Of a stretch of 62,035 nucleotides of DNA, positions 55,586-62,035 are shown in pieces. The stretch is from assembly GCA_964470825.1 (NCBI GenBank), contig CAYYEF010000002.1:1-62035 (forward strand), in the 5' to 3' direction. Below the pieces are notes generated by a model. That model saw only the letters and a list, made by a program, of their open reading frames with translations. It was not told where the DNA came from and did no database searches. This DNA comes from CAYYEF01 sp964470825. GTDB taxonomy: Bacteria; Patescibacteriota; Minisyncoccia; Phycocordibacterales; JAACPR01. Both the position numbers and the translations under genes were made by a program. The first letter of the stretch is position 1. Each line of letters starts with the position of its first letter.

Positions 55586-57823
55586 TTATTTAGCCCACTG
55601 AACACCTTCATCAAAAGCAATTGAAAGAAGTTGTGACAAACCATTGGTCATAGTTACTCCATATAAAATACCGGCACGACTCATAGTTTCTCGATTGTGA
55701 GTAATTAAAATCAATTGAGAATATTTAGACAAGTTTTCAATCATGTCGCTGTATTTTCGACTGTTTGATTCATCAAGAGCAGCATCAGTTTCATCAAGAA
55801 TAATAAATGGGGGAGGATTTACTTGAGAAATAGCAAACAAAAGGGCAATAGATGTTAGAGCGCGTTCACCACCAGAGAGCATCATCAAGCCACGAATTTT
55901 TTTCTTTGGTAAAGAAACATTCAAATCAATTCCCTCCTCAGCTTCTTCAGGAATTTCAAATTCAGCTTCACCATCTTCACCTAAACCTAAGTCAGTATCG
56001 CGTTTTTTACGCACTTCGGTTTTAACGACTTGAAGAGAAGCGCTACCACCACCAAACATAAGTTCAAAGAATTTTTGGAATTCACTATTAATTTTCTGAA
56101 TACCTTCTTTGAATTTAGTATCTATTTTATTTTCTAAATCTAAAATAATTTCGTTTAGAGAAGCAGATGACTTTTCTAAATCAGCAATTTCATTAACCAA
56201 AAACCTATCGCGCTCTTCCACCTCCTGGAATTCTTTCACTACTTCTTCGCCAGAACCGACGCCCATTTCTTCTACTTTTATTTTCATTCTTTCTAATTTA
56301 CGACGGTTTTCATTTTGTTCTTCGCGAGTTTGTGCAATATATTTTTGTTCCAAATCAATATTTTCATATTCTAAAACATCACGACCAACCAAAACAGCAG
56401 CCTCGGTTAATTCTTGTTTAAAGCTTCTCTCATCTCTTTCAAAAGCATCTCGACGAATAGCAAAACTAGACATCACTCGTTGTAATTCATTTTTCTCAGT
56501 CATCAAACCAATAATTTTCTTTTCAGATTCAACAGTGTTTGATTTATCAGCTTCCAAAATTTCTCGCTTTTTATTCAGCCCATCACGCAAAGCAATTTCA
56601 TTAGCTTCATATTCTTTAATTTTATTGGCCAAATCTTGCTTTTGATTTTCGATTCGATTTAAATCTGCACTAAAATCAATCTGGTGATCATTATGTTCCA
56701 CTTTTGAAGCAATAAAATTTCGAACAGAATTTAAAATATTTTTGATAATTTCCCGCAAAGTATTTACGTCTTCACTTTGACTATTTTCAAATTTCTCGAT
56801 TTCAGATTTTAGATTTTCCAACTCAGCTTTTTGAATTGAAACAGATTCTTCAGGCACAATAGTTTTTTGACGCTCAATAATTTTTTCAATAGAAGACAAT
56901 TCTCCTTCTAATTGACCCATTTCACGGTTTGCAGCATTTTTATTTTGATATACAGCATTCAGTTGTGATTCAATACTTTTAATAGAACCCAAAACCTCAT
57001 TATTTTTATTAGATTCTGAACGAGCTTGAAGATTATTAATTTCTGCTTCAATTTCCTGCAAGCGTTTTACCGGCGTATCAATTTCCTGTTCGATGGCAGT
57101 TTTTTCACCAGCTAAATATTTTGCTTCTTGATTTAAATAATTTTTATAAAAAGTTTTAAGCTCTTCGCGTAATAGCCGACCCTGTTCAATTTTCTCAACT
57201 TGCTTCTTTAAAAATTTAATATGAGGAGCAATTTCTCGACGCAAAGATTCAACTTGTGCAATATTTTCTAAAGTCTTTTCTAGCTTTTTCTGACTTTCCA
57301 TTTTCTTGTATTGGAAAATTCGCAAACCTAGTGCGTCTTCCAAAATTTCTTTACGTTCTTTGATAGAAGCATTCAAAATCCTGTCGGCTTCACCCTGAGA
57401 GATAATATGATGACCACTAGAGCCGATATTGGCATTAGCCAAAAGTTCAGAAACATCTTTCAAACGCACCTGAGAATTATTAATCAAATATTCATTGCTA
57501 CCGTCATGATTAACAATACGTTCTAAAATTACTTCATCATAGTCGATTGGCAGCCGCTTGTCGGAATTATCAAAAAAAACTTTAACTGAGGCACGAGGCT
57601 GTTTAGGGATTTGCTGATTACCACTAAAAATCAAATCACCGCCCTTTTTACCTCGCATTGATTTAATAGATTGTTCACCCAAAACAAAACGAAAAGATTC
57701 GGCAATATTAGATTTGCCCGAACCATTAGGCCCTACAATAGCAGAAATAGGCGCATCAAATTCTAGACGCACCTTTTTTCCAAAAGATTTAAACCCACTT
57801 ATTTCAAGAGCTTTTAAACGCAT
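55586..57823 (-). CDS. smc: SMC-like ATPase of reduced size without visible hinge
   Basis: An SMC-family protein. The N-terminal head has LEISGFKSFGKKVRLEF, Walker A GPNGSGKSN (31-39) and the Q-loop region GEQSIKSMRGKKGGDLIFSG. The C-terminal head has LSGGERALTSIALLFAIS and Walker B PPFIILDETDAALDESN, so both halves of the ATPase are complete. Between them are only about 500 residues of coiled coil. I find no globular hinge with its glycine-rich turns. Whole SMC proteins are about 1150-1190 residues, so this 745-residue form is near half their arm length. A perfect extended -10 (TGCTATAAT) ends 6 bases before the ATG. The symbol names the family; whether it condenses chromosomes is not shown. 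Confidence 0.9.
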   Translation of the reverse strand: MRLKALEISGFKSFGKKVRLEFDAPISAIVGPNGSGKSNIAESFRFVLGEQSIKSMRGKKGGDLIFSGNQQIPKQPRASVKVFFDNSDKRLPIDYDEVILERIVNHDGSNEYLINNSQVRLKDVSELLANANIGSSGHHIISQGEADRILNASIKERKEILEDALGLRIFQYKKMESQKKLEKTLENIAQVESLRREIAPHIKFLKKQVEKIEQGRLLREELKTFYKNYLNQEAKYLAGEKTAIEQEIDTPVKRLQEIEAEINNLQARSESNKNNEVLGSIKSIESQLNAVYQNKNAANREMGQLEGELSSIEKIIERQKTIVPEESVSIQKAELENLKSEIEKFENSQSEDVNTLREIIKNILNSVRNFIASKVEHNDHQIDFSADLNRIENQKQDLANKIKEYEANEIALRDGLNKKREILEADKSNTVESEKKIIGLMTEKNELQRVMSSFAIRRDAFERDERSFKQELTEAAVLVGRDVLEYENIDLEQKYIAQTREEQNENRRKLERMKIKVEEMGVGSGEEVVKEFQEVEERDRFLVNEIADLEKSSASLNEIILDLENKIDTKFKEGIQKINSEFQKFFELMFGGGSASLQVVKTEVRKKRDTDLGLGEDGEAEFEIPEEAEEGIDLNVSLPKKKIRGLMMLSGGERALTSIALLFAISQVNPPPFIILDETDAALDESNSRKYSDMIENLSKYSQLILITHNRETMSRAGILYGVTMTNGLSQLLSIAFDEGVQWAK

Positions 57824-57829
57824 TTATGT

Positions 57830-57838
57830 ATTATAGCA
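57830..57838 (-). promoter_or_regulatory. Leaderless-type extended -10 promoter of the SMC-like gene
   Basis: TGCTATAAT on the minus strand (perfect -10 at 57830-57835 with TGC extension); 6 bases (ACATAA) separate it from the ATG at 57823. No clear -35. Confidence 0.65.
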
Positions 57839-57868
57839 ATAATTAGAGCGCTTCGTGAAGTTAATAAA

Positions 57869-58558
57869 TTAACTCCATTTATTCTCAACTATAATTTTTC
57901 GAGCGGCTTCTTGTTCAGCTTCTTGTTTTGATTTACCTGAACCTTCTGCTTTATTTTCATCTCCAAAAAATACTGCTACTGTAAAAGTTTTATCATGATC
58001 TGGTCCAGTCTCACGAACAGTTTCGTAACGTGGAGTGATACCCAATTTATCTTGAACAATTTCTTGCAATTTACTTTTTGCATCCATCCATAAACCTTTT
58101 TCAACAATTTTATCCAAAGTAGGAATTAGATTTTTGTGAATAAATGTTTGTGCAGCTTCATAACCTAAATCTAGAAACATTGCTCCGACTACAGACTCAA
58201 AAGTATTAGCAAGGATATATTGTCTGGCACGACCAGTGTCTTTAGCTTCACCTCGTGATAATAGTAGGAATTCGTTAAAACCTAAACTATGAGCAACATC
58301 AGAAATCGACACAGTATTAACCAGGGCAGAGCGAAGGGCAGTTAAATCCCCTTCATTTTTATTTGGATAAAGTTTATATAAATATTCAGTTGTTACTAAT
58401 TCTAAAACAGCATCTCCTAAAAACTCGAGACGTTCGTTATGTTCTATACCAGCTTTGCGATTTTCATTTAAATAAGAGCGATGTGTGAAGGCTTGTTTTA
58501 AAAGCTCACTGTTATTAAAATGAAAACCGATTTTTTCTTCAATTTTTGAAAAATCCAT
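57869..58558 (-). CDS. rnc: Ribonuclease III
   Basis: Double-strand-specific endoribonuclease for rRNA and mRNA processing. The 229 residues have the signature NERLEFLGDAVLELVTTEYLY with the catalytic acids, NTFESVVGAMFLDLGYEAA, and a C-terminal double-stranded RNA-binding domain (KSKLQEIVQDKLGITPRYE, then AEGSGKSKQEAEQEAARKII). Length is full. It follows the NusB-Nudix gene by 23 bases on the same strand; rnc near smc is a known bacterial arrangement. Confidence 0.97.
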   Translation of the reverse strand: MDFSKIEEKIGFHFNNSELLKQAFTHRSYLNENRKAGIEHNERLEFLGDAVLELVTTEYLYKLYPNKNEGDLTALRSALVNTVSISDVAHSLGFNEFLLLSRGEAKDTGRARQYILANTFESVVGAMFLDLGYEAAQTFIHKNLIPTLDKIVEKGLWMDAKSKLQEIVQDKLGITPRYETVRETGPDHDKTFTVAVFFGDENKAEGSGKSKQEAEQEAARKIIVENKWS

Positions 58559-58581
58559 ATTTTATAAGTTAAGTAACAAAA

Positions 58582-59490
58582 CTATTTTGAAACTGCACTA
58601 AGTTCTGCAATCTTCTTAACAGCCTTTGTCACTAATGGCAGAATATCATCATAAAAATTCAAGTCAAGAATCTCTTTTAATTTGAACCATTTTGCATCAT
58701 CAAGACCTCCAGATTCTCCTAATTCTAAAGGTTTATATTCAGACTCTGCTAGAAAATAAATGACTTGTTTTCGGTGTTTACCTTTTTCGGGATGGTTAGC
58801 TACGTATTCATTATTACCAATTTCCTCAATTACACGGATATCGAGACCAAGCTCTTCTTTAATTTCTCTTAAAACACCTTCTTCTGCTGGTTCATCTTTT
58901 TCGATACCGCCTTTTGATAATGTCCAATGTCCAAAAACATCATGAACAAGAGCAATATAAATATCTCCTTCGTGTAAAGAATAAATTACAGCACCGGCTT
59001 TTCTTTCAATTGGCATTTCTTCAAATGGGATGTCGCTCTTACTTTTTGGTTTATCATCTTTACCCGGCTCTCCAATTTCTCTGTACACTGCACCTAATAC
59101 ACCATTAATAAAACGACCTGATGATTCTCCGCCAAAAGTTTTTCCAAGTTCAATTGCTTCATTAATCGCCACTTTTGCAGGAACTTCGTTGCGATCAGCA
59201 AATAAAAGCTCGGCTAATCCAAGTCTTAAAATGTTTCTATCTATAATGGAGATTTTTTCTATGGGCCAATCTGGTGCAGCTTTTGAAATAATTTGATCGA
59301 TCTCAGAATATTTACCCAAAATTATTTTTGTAAGATTAGTCATGAAAGAAATTTCTGCTGCTCCAGGAGCAAACTCTTCCATGTTTCTAATCAAAATATC
59401 TTCCGCAATTTTTTCATTGCGTTCTTCTTTAAAATCTAATTCAAACAAAGTTTGAAGTACTATCGATCTTGAAAGGTGCCGGTTTGCCAT
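58582..59490 (-). CDS. nusB: NusB antitermination factor fused to a Nudix hydrolase
   Basis: A 302-residue two-domain fusion. Residues 1-140 are NusB (RHLSRSIVLQTLFELDF, DWPIEKISIIDRNILRLGLAELL, PAKVAINEAIELGKTFGGESSGRFINGVLGAV), which binds boxA RNA with S10 in antitermination. After a charged linker (about 141-160), residues 161-302 are a Nudix domain, with GAVIYSLHEGDIYIALVHD and the complete Nudix box at 194-216 (G-x5-E-x7-REI-x-EE-x-G-L). The box has every conserved residue, so hydrolase activity is likely. The frame is continuous, with no stop between the domains. Substrate unknown; it may be a diadenosine or nucleotide-sugar type. It heads the transcript with rnc. Confidence 0.93.
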   Translation of the reverse strand: MANRHLSRSIVLQTLFELDFKEERNEKIAEDILIRNMEEFAPGAAEISFMTNLTKIILGKYSEIDQIISKAAPDWPIEKISIIDRNILRLGLAELLFADRNEVPAKVAINEAIELGKTFGGESSGRFINGVLGAVYREIGEPGKDDKPKSKSDIPFEEMPIERKAGAVIYSLHEGDIYIALVHDVFGHWTLSKGGIEKDEPAEEGVLREIKEELGLDIRVIEEIGNNEYVANHPEKGKHRKQVIYFLAESEYKPLELGESGGLDDAKWFKLKEILDLNFYDDILPLVTKAVKKIAELSAVSK

Positions 59491-59547
59491 AATGTATTAC
59501 TTTTTAATTATACACGAAAATCTTTTAAAAAAGCAAATATATAAAAA

Positions 59548-59581
59548 TAAAAAAACCGTTTCATTTCTGAGACGGTTTTTT
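59548..59581 (-). terminator. Terminator of rpmF
   Basis: On the minus strand, ACCGTCTC pairs with GAAACGGT (59569-59576 and 59555-59562, one G-U pair) around a 6-base loop and is followed by a run of T. It begins 4 bases past the rpmF stop. Confidence 0.85.
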
Positions 59582-59584
59582 AAA

Positions 59585-59785
59585 TTATTTTTTCGCTAAA
59601 GCTTTCTTTTCAATTTTTTTAGTTACGTTCACAACTTCTCGGCCTTTGTATTTACCAGTAGTTGGAGAAACTCGGTGCTTCATATGAACACCATCAGCAT
59701 CATTAACTAATGCTGGGTTTTTTAATTTATCGTGAGCTCGGCGGTTGCCTGTGTGAGCCCGTGTATGTCGCATTCTTACTGTCAT
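59585..59785 (-). CDS. rpmF: Large-subunit ribosomal protein bL32, cysteine-free form
   Basis: bL32 lies near the peptide exit region of the 50S subunit. The 66 residues start MTVRMRHTRAHTGNRRAHDK and end with KHRVSPTTGKYKGREVVNV, where the usual form has PHRVCP-x-CG-x-Y-x-GREV; the zinc cysteines are replaced. I start at the ATG 59783-59785 rather than further upstream in the open frame, because the longer start covers the promoter. TACTCT ends 10 bases before this ATG, so the leader is about 3 bases. It is a single-gene transcript with its own promoter and terminator. Confidence 0.92.
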   Translation of the reverse strand: MTVRMRHTRAHTGNRRAHDKLKNPALVNDADGVHMKHRVSPTTGKYKGREVVNVTKKIEKKALAKK

Positions 59786-59795
59786 AATGGAATAA

Positions 59796-59824
59796 AGAGT
59801 AGCAGATAAGTCCTTTTTTGGCAA
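59796..59824 (-). promoter_or_regulatory. Promoter of rpmF
   Basis: On the minus strand, TTGCCA (59819-59824) and TACTCT (59796-59801) are 17 bases apart, with a TGC extension. The stretch ATCTGCTA around the -10 recurs in the rpsP (ATCTGCTACT) and dnaE (ATCTGCTATA) promoters. Confidence 0.65.
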
Positions 59825-59850
59825 GACACAATCAAATTACAAGGCTTATT

Positions 59851-60450
59851 CTATAGATTCTTTAAATAAGTCAATCGGTGAATTCTAGAAACCCCGTGCT
59901 TTTTAATGGCTTTCATGTGTTTTGAAGTGCCGTAGCCTTTGTGTTGATCGAGGCCGTATTCAGGAAATTCTTCATGAAATTCTGTCATTTTTCTATCGCG
60001 TAAAACTTTAGCGATAATGGAGGCGCAGGAAATGACAGGAATTTTTTCGTCGCCTTTAATAACGGTTTCTTGGTTAGGAAATTCAGCTGGGGCATTTAAT
60101 GAGCCGTCTAAAAATATTTTGTCGGTCGGAGCAACTTTTAATTCTTGTAAAGTTTCCGCAATTAATTTTTGAATACAAATAGAAATACCAATGGTGTCTA
60201 TGTCACTGGCGGTTTTTGATAAGCAAGAATATTCGATAATTTTCTTTTTTTCTAATTCAGCAAATTTCGCAAACCATTCTTCTCTCTTTTTTTCAGAAAG
60301 TTTTTTCGAGTCTCTTAACTTATCAAAAAATTTAGCTACCTCTAATTTTTCATACTCAATCTCTAAAATTTTAAAAGCACAAATAGTAACTGGTCCTGCT
60401 ACAGGTCCACGTCCAACTTCGTCTATACCAATTAGAAAACATTTATTCAT
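59851..60450 (-). CDS. rnhB: Ribonuclease HII
   Basis: Removes ribonucleotides embedded in DNA. The 199 residues show the type II signature LIGIDEVGRGPVAGPVTICA (with DEVGRG), KKLSEKKREEWF, the acidic IFLDGSLNAPAEFP, and the late motif AKVLRDRKMTEFHEEFPEYGLDQHKGYGTSKHMKAI with the catalytic Asp. Length fits. A TATAAT ends 9 bases before the ATG on the minus strand. It is divergent from dnaE, with 54 bases between the starts. Confidence 0.96.
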   Translation of the reverse strand: MNKCFLIGIDEVGRGPVAGPVTICAFKILEIEYEKLEVAKFFDKLRDSKKLSEKKREEWFAKFAELEKKKIIEYSCLSKTASDIDTIGISICIQKLIAETLQELKVAPTDKIFLDGSLNAPAEFPNQETVIKGDEKIPVISCASIIAKVLRDRKMTEFHEEFPEYGLDQHKGYGTSKHMKAIKKHGVSRIHRLTYLKNL

Positions 60451-60489
60451 TAAGGATAAATTATATACAATTCATTTCAAAAAACTATC

Positions 60490-60498
60490 TGCTATAAT
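60490..60498 (+). promoter_or_regulatory. Leaderless-type extended -10 promoter of dnaE
   Basis: TGCTATAAT (perfect -10 at 60493-60498 with TGC extension); 6 bases (AACCCC) separate it from the ATG at 60505. A weak TTCATT lies 16 bases upstream of the -10. Confidence 0.65.
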
Positions 60499-60504
60499 AA
60501 CCCC

Positions 60505-62035
60505 ATGAAATCATTTGTCCATCTACATACTCATAGCCATTTTAGTCTTTTAACCGCCCTACCTAAAATAGATGAGTTAATCAAAGCCGCTAAAGACGAT
60601 GGTCAAACTGCCCTAGCACTAACTGATAATTGTAATTTATATGGAGCTATTGAATTTTTTCAGAAATGTAAAAAAGCCGAGATCAAACCTATTATTGGTA
60701 TAGATGCTTATATGGCCGCCAGAACTCGCCATGACAAAGAATCTCGAATCGACAATCGTCGCACCCGTTTAGTTTTACTTGCTAAAAATAATGCGGGTTA
60801 TAAAAATCTAATTAAGTTAGTAACAGACGCTCATCTAGAAGGTTTTTATTACAAACCTCGTATTGATAAAGAATTGGTAGAAAAATATAAAAATGATTTA
60901 GTTTGTATATCACCTTTTTTCAGTAGTGAAATTTCAAACTCTTTAAAGTTAAATGATTTTAAAAAAGCTACTGAGTATGCTGATTTTTATAAAAAAATTT
61001 TTGGAGATGATTTTTATTTAGAAATTACACATCACCCAGAAATTGAAGGCATGCTTGAACTTAAAAATAATTTAGTAAAGTTCGCTAAAGAAAATAATAT
61101 TAAAATATGCGCAGCTCATGACGTATATTATATTAAACCTGAAGATCGAGAGGCTAGAGAAACCCTTGTCTCTGTTCAAAACACTTTTGGTGGAGACCGT
61201 GAGAGCAAAGAAAGTTCTGATGATTTTTCTTTCATCTCTCAAAAAAAGGCTAATCAATATTTTGCTGATTTACCAGAAGCCCTTGAAAATACAGCCAAAA
61301 TTGCTGAGCAATGTGAATTTACCGTTGAGCTTGGTAAATGGAAATTTCCAAAATATGAAATTACTCTTGGAAAAAATGCAGATGAAGAATTAGAAATTCG
61401 TGCTCGCCAAGGTATCAAAGACAAAGGCCTTATACACGATGAGGTTTTAGAAAAACGTCTTGTGTATGAATTAGAAGTTATTAAAAACAAAGGTTATTCA
61501 AATTATTTTCTAGTAGTGGCTGATATTTTGCGCTTCACTCGAGAAAATCAAATTTTCAGTAATACTCGAGGATCCGCAGCTGGCGCCCTTGTTTCATATC
61601 TTGTTGGTATCACTATTGTAGATCCCATTAAATTAAATTTGCCATTCGAACGATTTTTAAACCCTGAACGGCCCTCTGCTCCCGATATCGATATGGACTT
61701 TGCGGATGAAAAGCGCGACGCCGTAATTGATTATGTGCGTGGTAAATATGGTGCTGACAAAGTCGGTCAGATTGGAACTTTCGGTACCATGCTTGCTCGT
61801 GGTTCTGTGCGCGATACTGCTCGTGCTATGGGTTACGAATATCAAGTCGGAGATCAAATTTCAAAATTAATTCCAATGGGTGCTCAAGGTTTTCCCATGA
61901 CTATTGATCGCGCTTTAGCCGAAGTGCCAGAATTAGCCGAGTTATATAAAAAAGATGACGACTCTAGAAAAGTCATTAACATGGCTAAAAAAATTGAAGG
62001 TTGTGCTCGTCACATCGGTGTTCATGCTGCCGGCG
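60505..62035 (+). CDS. dnaE: DNA polymerase III alpha subunit (partial, 3' end outside the window)
   Basis: Replicative polymerase of the C family; 510 codons are visible, beginning MKSFVHLHTHSHFSLLTALP. Residues about 1-280 form the PHP domain, and from about 330 the polymerase core begins, with NTRGSAAGALVSYLVGI and the catalytic PDIDMDFAD (Asp396 and Asp398). GCARHIGVHAAG follows near the edge. In the PHP domain the usual TDHGN reads TDNCN (residues 40-44), losing a metal-binding histidine, so the PHP site may be inactive for proofreading or may bind metal differently. The ATG is set by the promoter 6 bases upstream. The thumb, tau-binding and OB regions lie beyond 62035. Confidence 0.95.
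   Translation, partial: MKSFVHLHTHSHFSLLTALPKIDELIKAAKDDGQTALALTDNCNLYGAIEFFQKCKKAEIKPIIGIDAYMAARTRHDKESRIDNRRTRLVLLAKNNAGYKNLIKLVTDAHLEGFYYKPRIDKELVEKYKNDLVCISPFFSSEISNSLKLNDFKKATEYADFYKKIFGDDFYLEITHHPEIEGMLELKNNLVKFAKENNIKICAAHDVYYIKPEDREARETLVSVQNTFGGDRESKESSDDFSFISQKKANQYFADLPEALENTAKIAEQCEFTVELGKWKFPKYEITLGKNADEELEIRARQGIKDKGLIHDEVLEKRLVYELEVIKNKGYSNYFLVVADILRFTRENQIFSNTRGSAAGALVSYLVGITIVDPIKLNLPFERFLNPERPSAPDIDMDFADEKRDAVIDYVRGKYGADKVGQIGTFGTMLARGSVRDTARAMGYEYQVGDQISKLIPMGAQGFPMTIDRALAEVPELAELYKKDDDSRKVINMAKKIEGCARHIGVHAAG

Noticed and set aside
1..62035. CRISPR array, prophage, insertion sequence or integron
   Set aside because: No regularly spaced repeats, no transposase, integrase or phage structural motifs, and no terminal inverted repeats were seen. 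The three raised-GC genes show no mobility gene beside them.

Overview
The window is a 62 kb chromosomal segment from a bacterium of the Candidate Phyla Radiation (Patescibacteria), most likely of the Parcubacteria type. This placement is an inference. It rests on the AT-rich, tightly packed gene order, on unusually short versions of universal proteins (AlaRS without its C-terminal domain, UvrC without its helix-hairpin-helix end, an SMC-like protein of 745 residues without a visible hinge), on a sigma-region-4/HARE-HTH protein, and on many genes that seem to be transcribed without a leader. Nearly everything is core information processing, envelope and repair. I see no phage, transposon, integron, CRISPR array or rRNA operon, and one tRNA. 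No gene-free stretch exceeds 300 bases; the longest is the 224-base gap containing the rpoB leader.

Layout. 1-4126 (minus strand) is the infA-rpmJ-rpsM-rpsK-rpsD-rpoA-rplQ-rplM-rpsI operon, with one promoter before infA and another before rpoA. 4176-6851 holds an actin-fold (PilM/FtsA-like) ATPase and a large membrane-anchored protein. 6914-14362 carries alaS, an ATP-cone/nuclease protein, a small anchored protein, mnmA, mltG, a membrane protein of a family I know only from such genomes, and the sigma-like/HARE-HTH regulator. 14464-20087 has leuS, a four-helix membrane protein, ychF, two small proteins and a second mltG. 20176-30552 contains a kinase-fold gene with a broken HRD motif, tRNA-Ala, ddl, and uvrC, uvrA and uvrB separated by single small genes (two small ORFs, a pilin-like gene, an adenylate-kinase-like gene, an unknown gene), several with their own promoter and terminator.

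30616-40394 mixes tgt, a membrane FKBP, a LOG-family gene, a bacterial-PH membrane protein, hisS, a 3'-5' exonuclease, uppP, a DsbA-like thioredoxin and a UvrD-type helicase fused to a nuclease with iron-sulfur-type cysteines. 40445-41603 is a compact metal-homeostasis unit: a Fur-family repressor, a perfect 10+3+10 palindrome over its promoter, and a divergent ZIP transporter. 41657-51639 is rpoB-rpoC-dnaG-rpoD behind a consensus promoter and a structured leader. 51864-62035 has trmD, a KH protein, rpsP, rnr, the mini-SMC, rnc, a NusB-Nudix fusion, rpmF, rnhB and the 5' part of dnaE.

The clearest pattern beyond the genes is in the promoters. In at least nine places a -10 hexamer, often of the extended TGn type, ends only 6 or 7 bases before the ATG, so transcription should begin at or within a base or two of the start codon. 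The genes include uvrC, hisS, rpsP, smc, dnaE, a LOG gene, the pilin-like gene, a PilM-like gene and an mltG. A minority (an adenylate-kinase-like gene, a tiny basic protein, the ATP-cone gene) have clear Shine-Dalgarno sequences instead.
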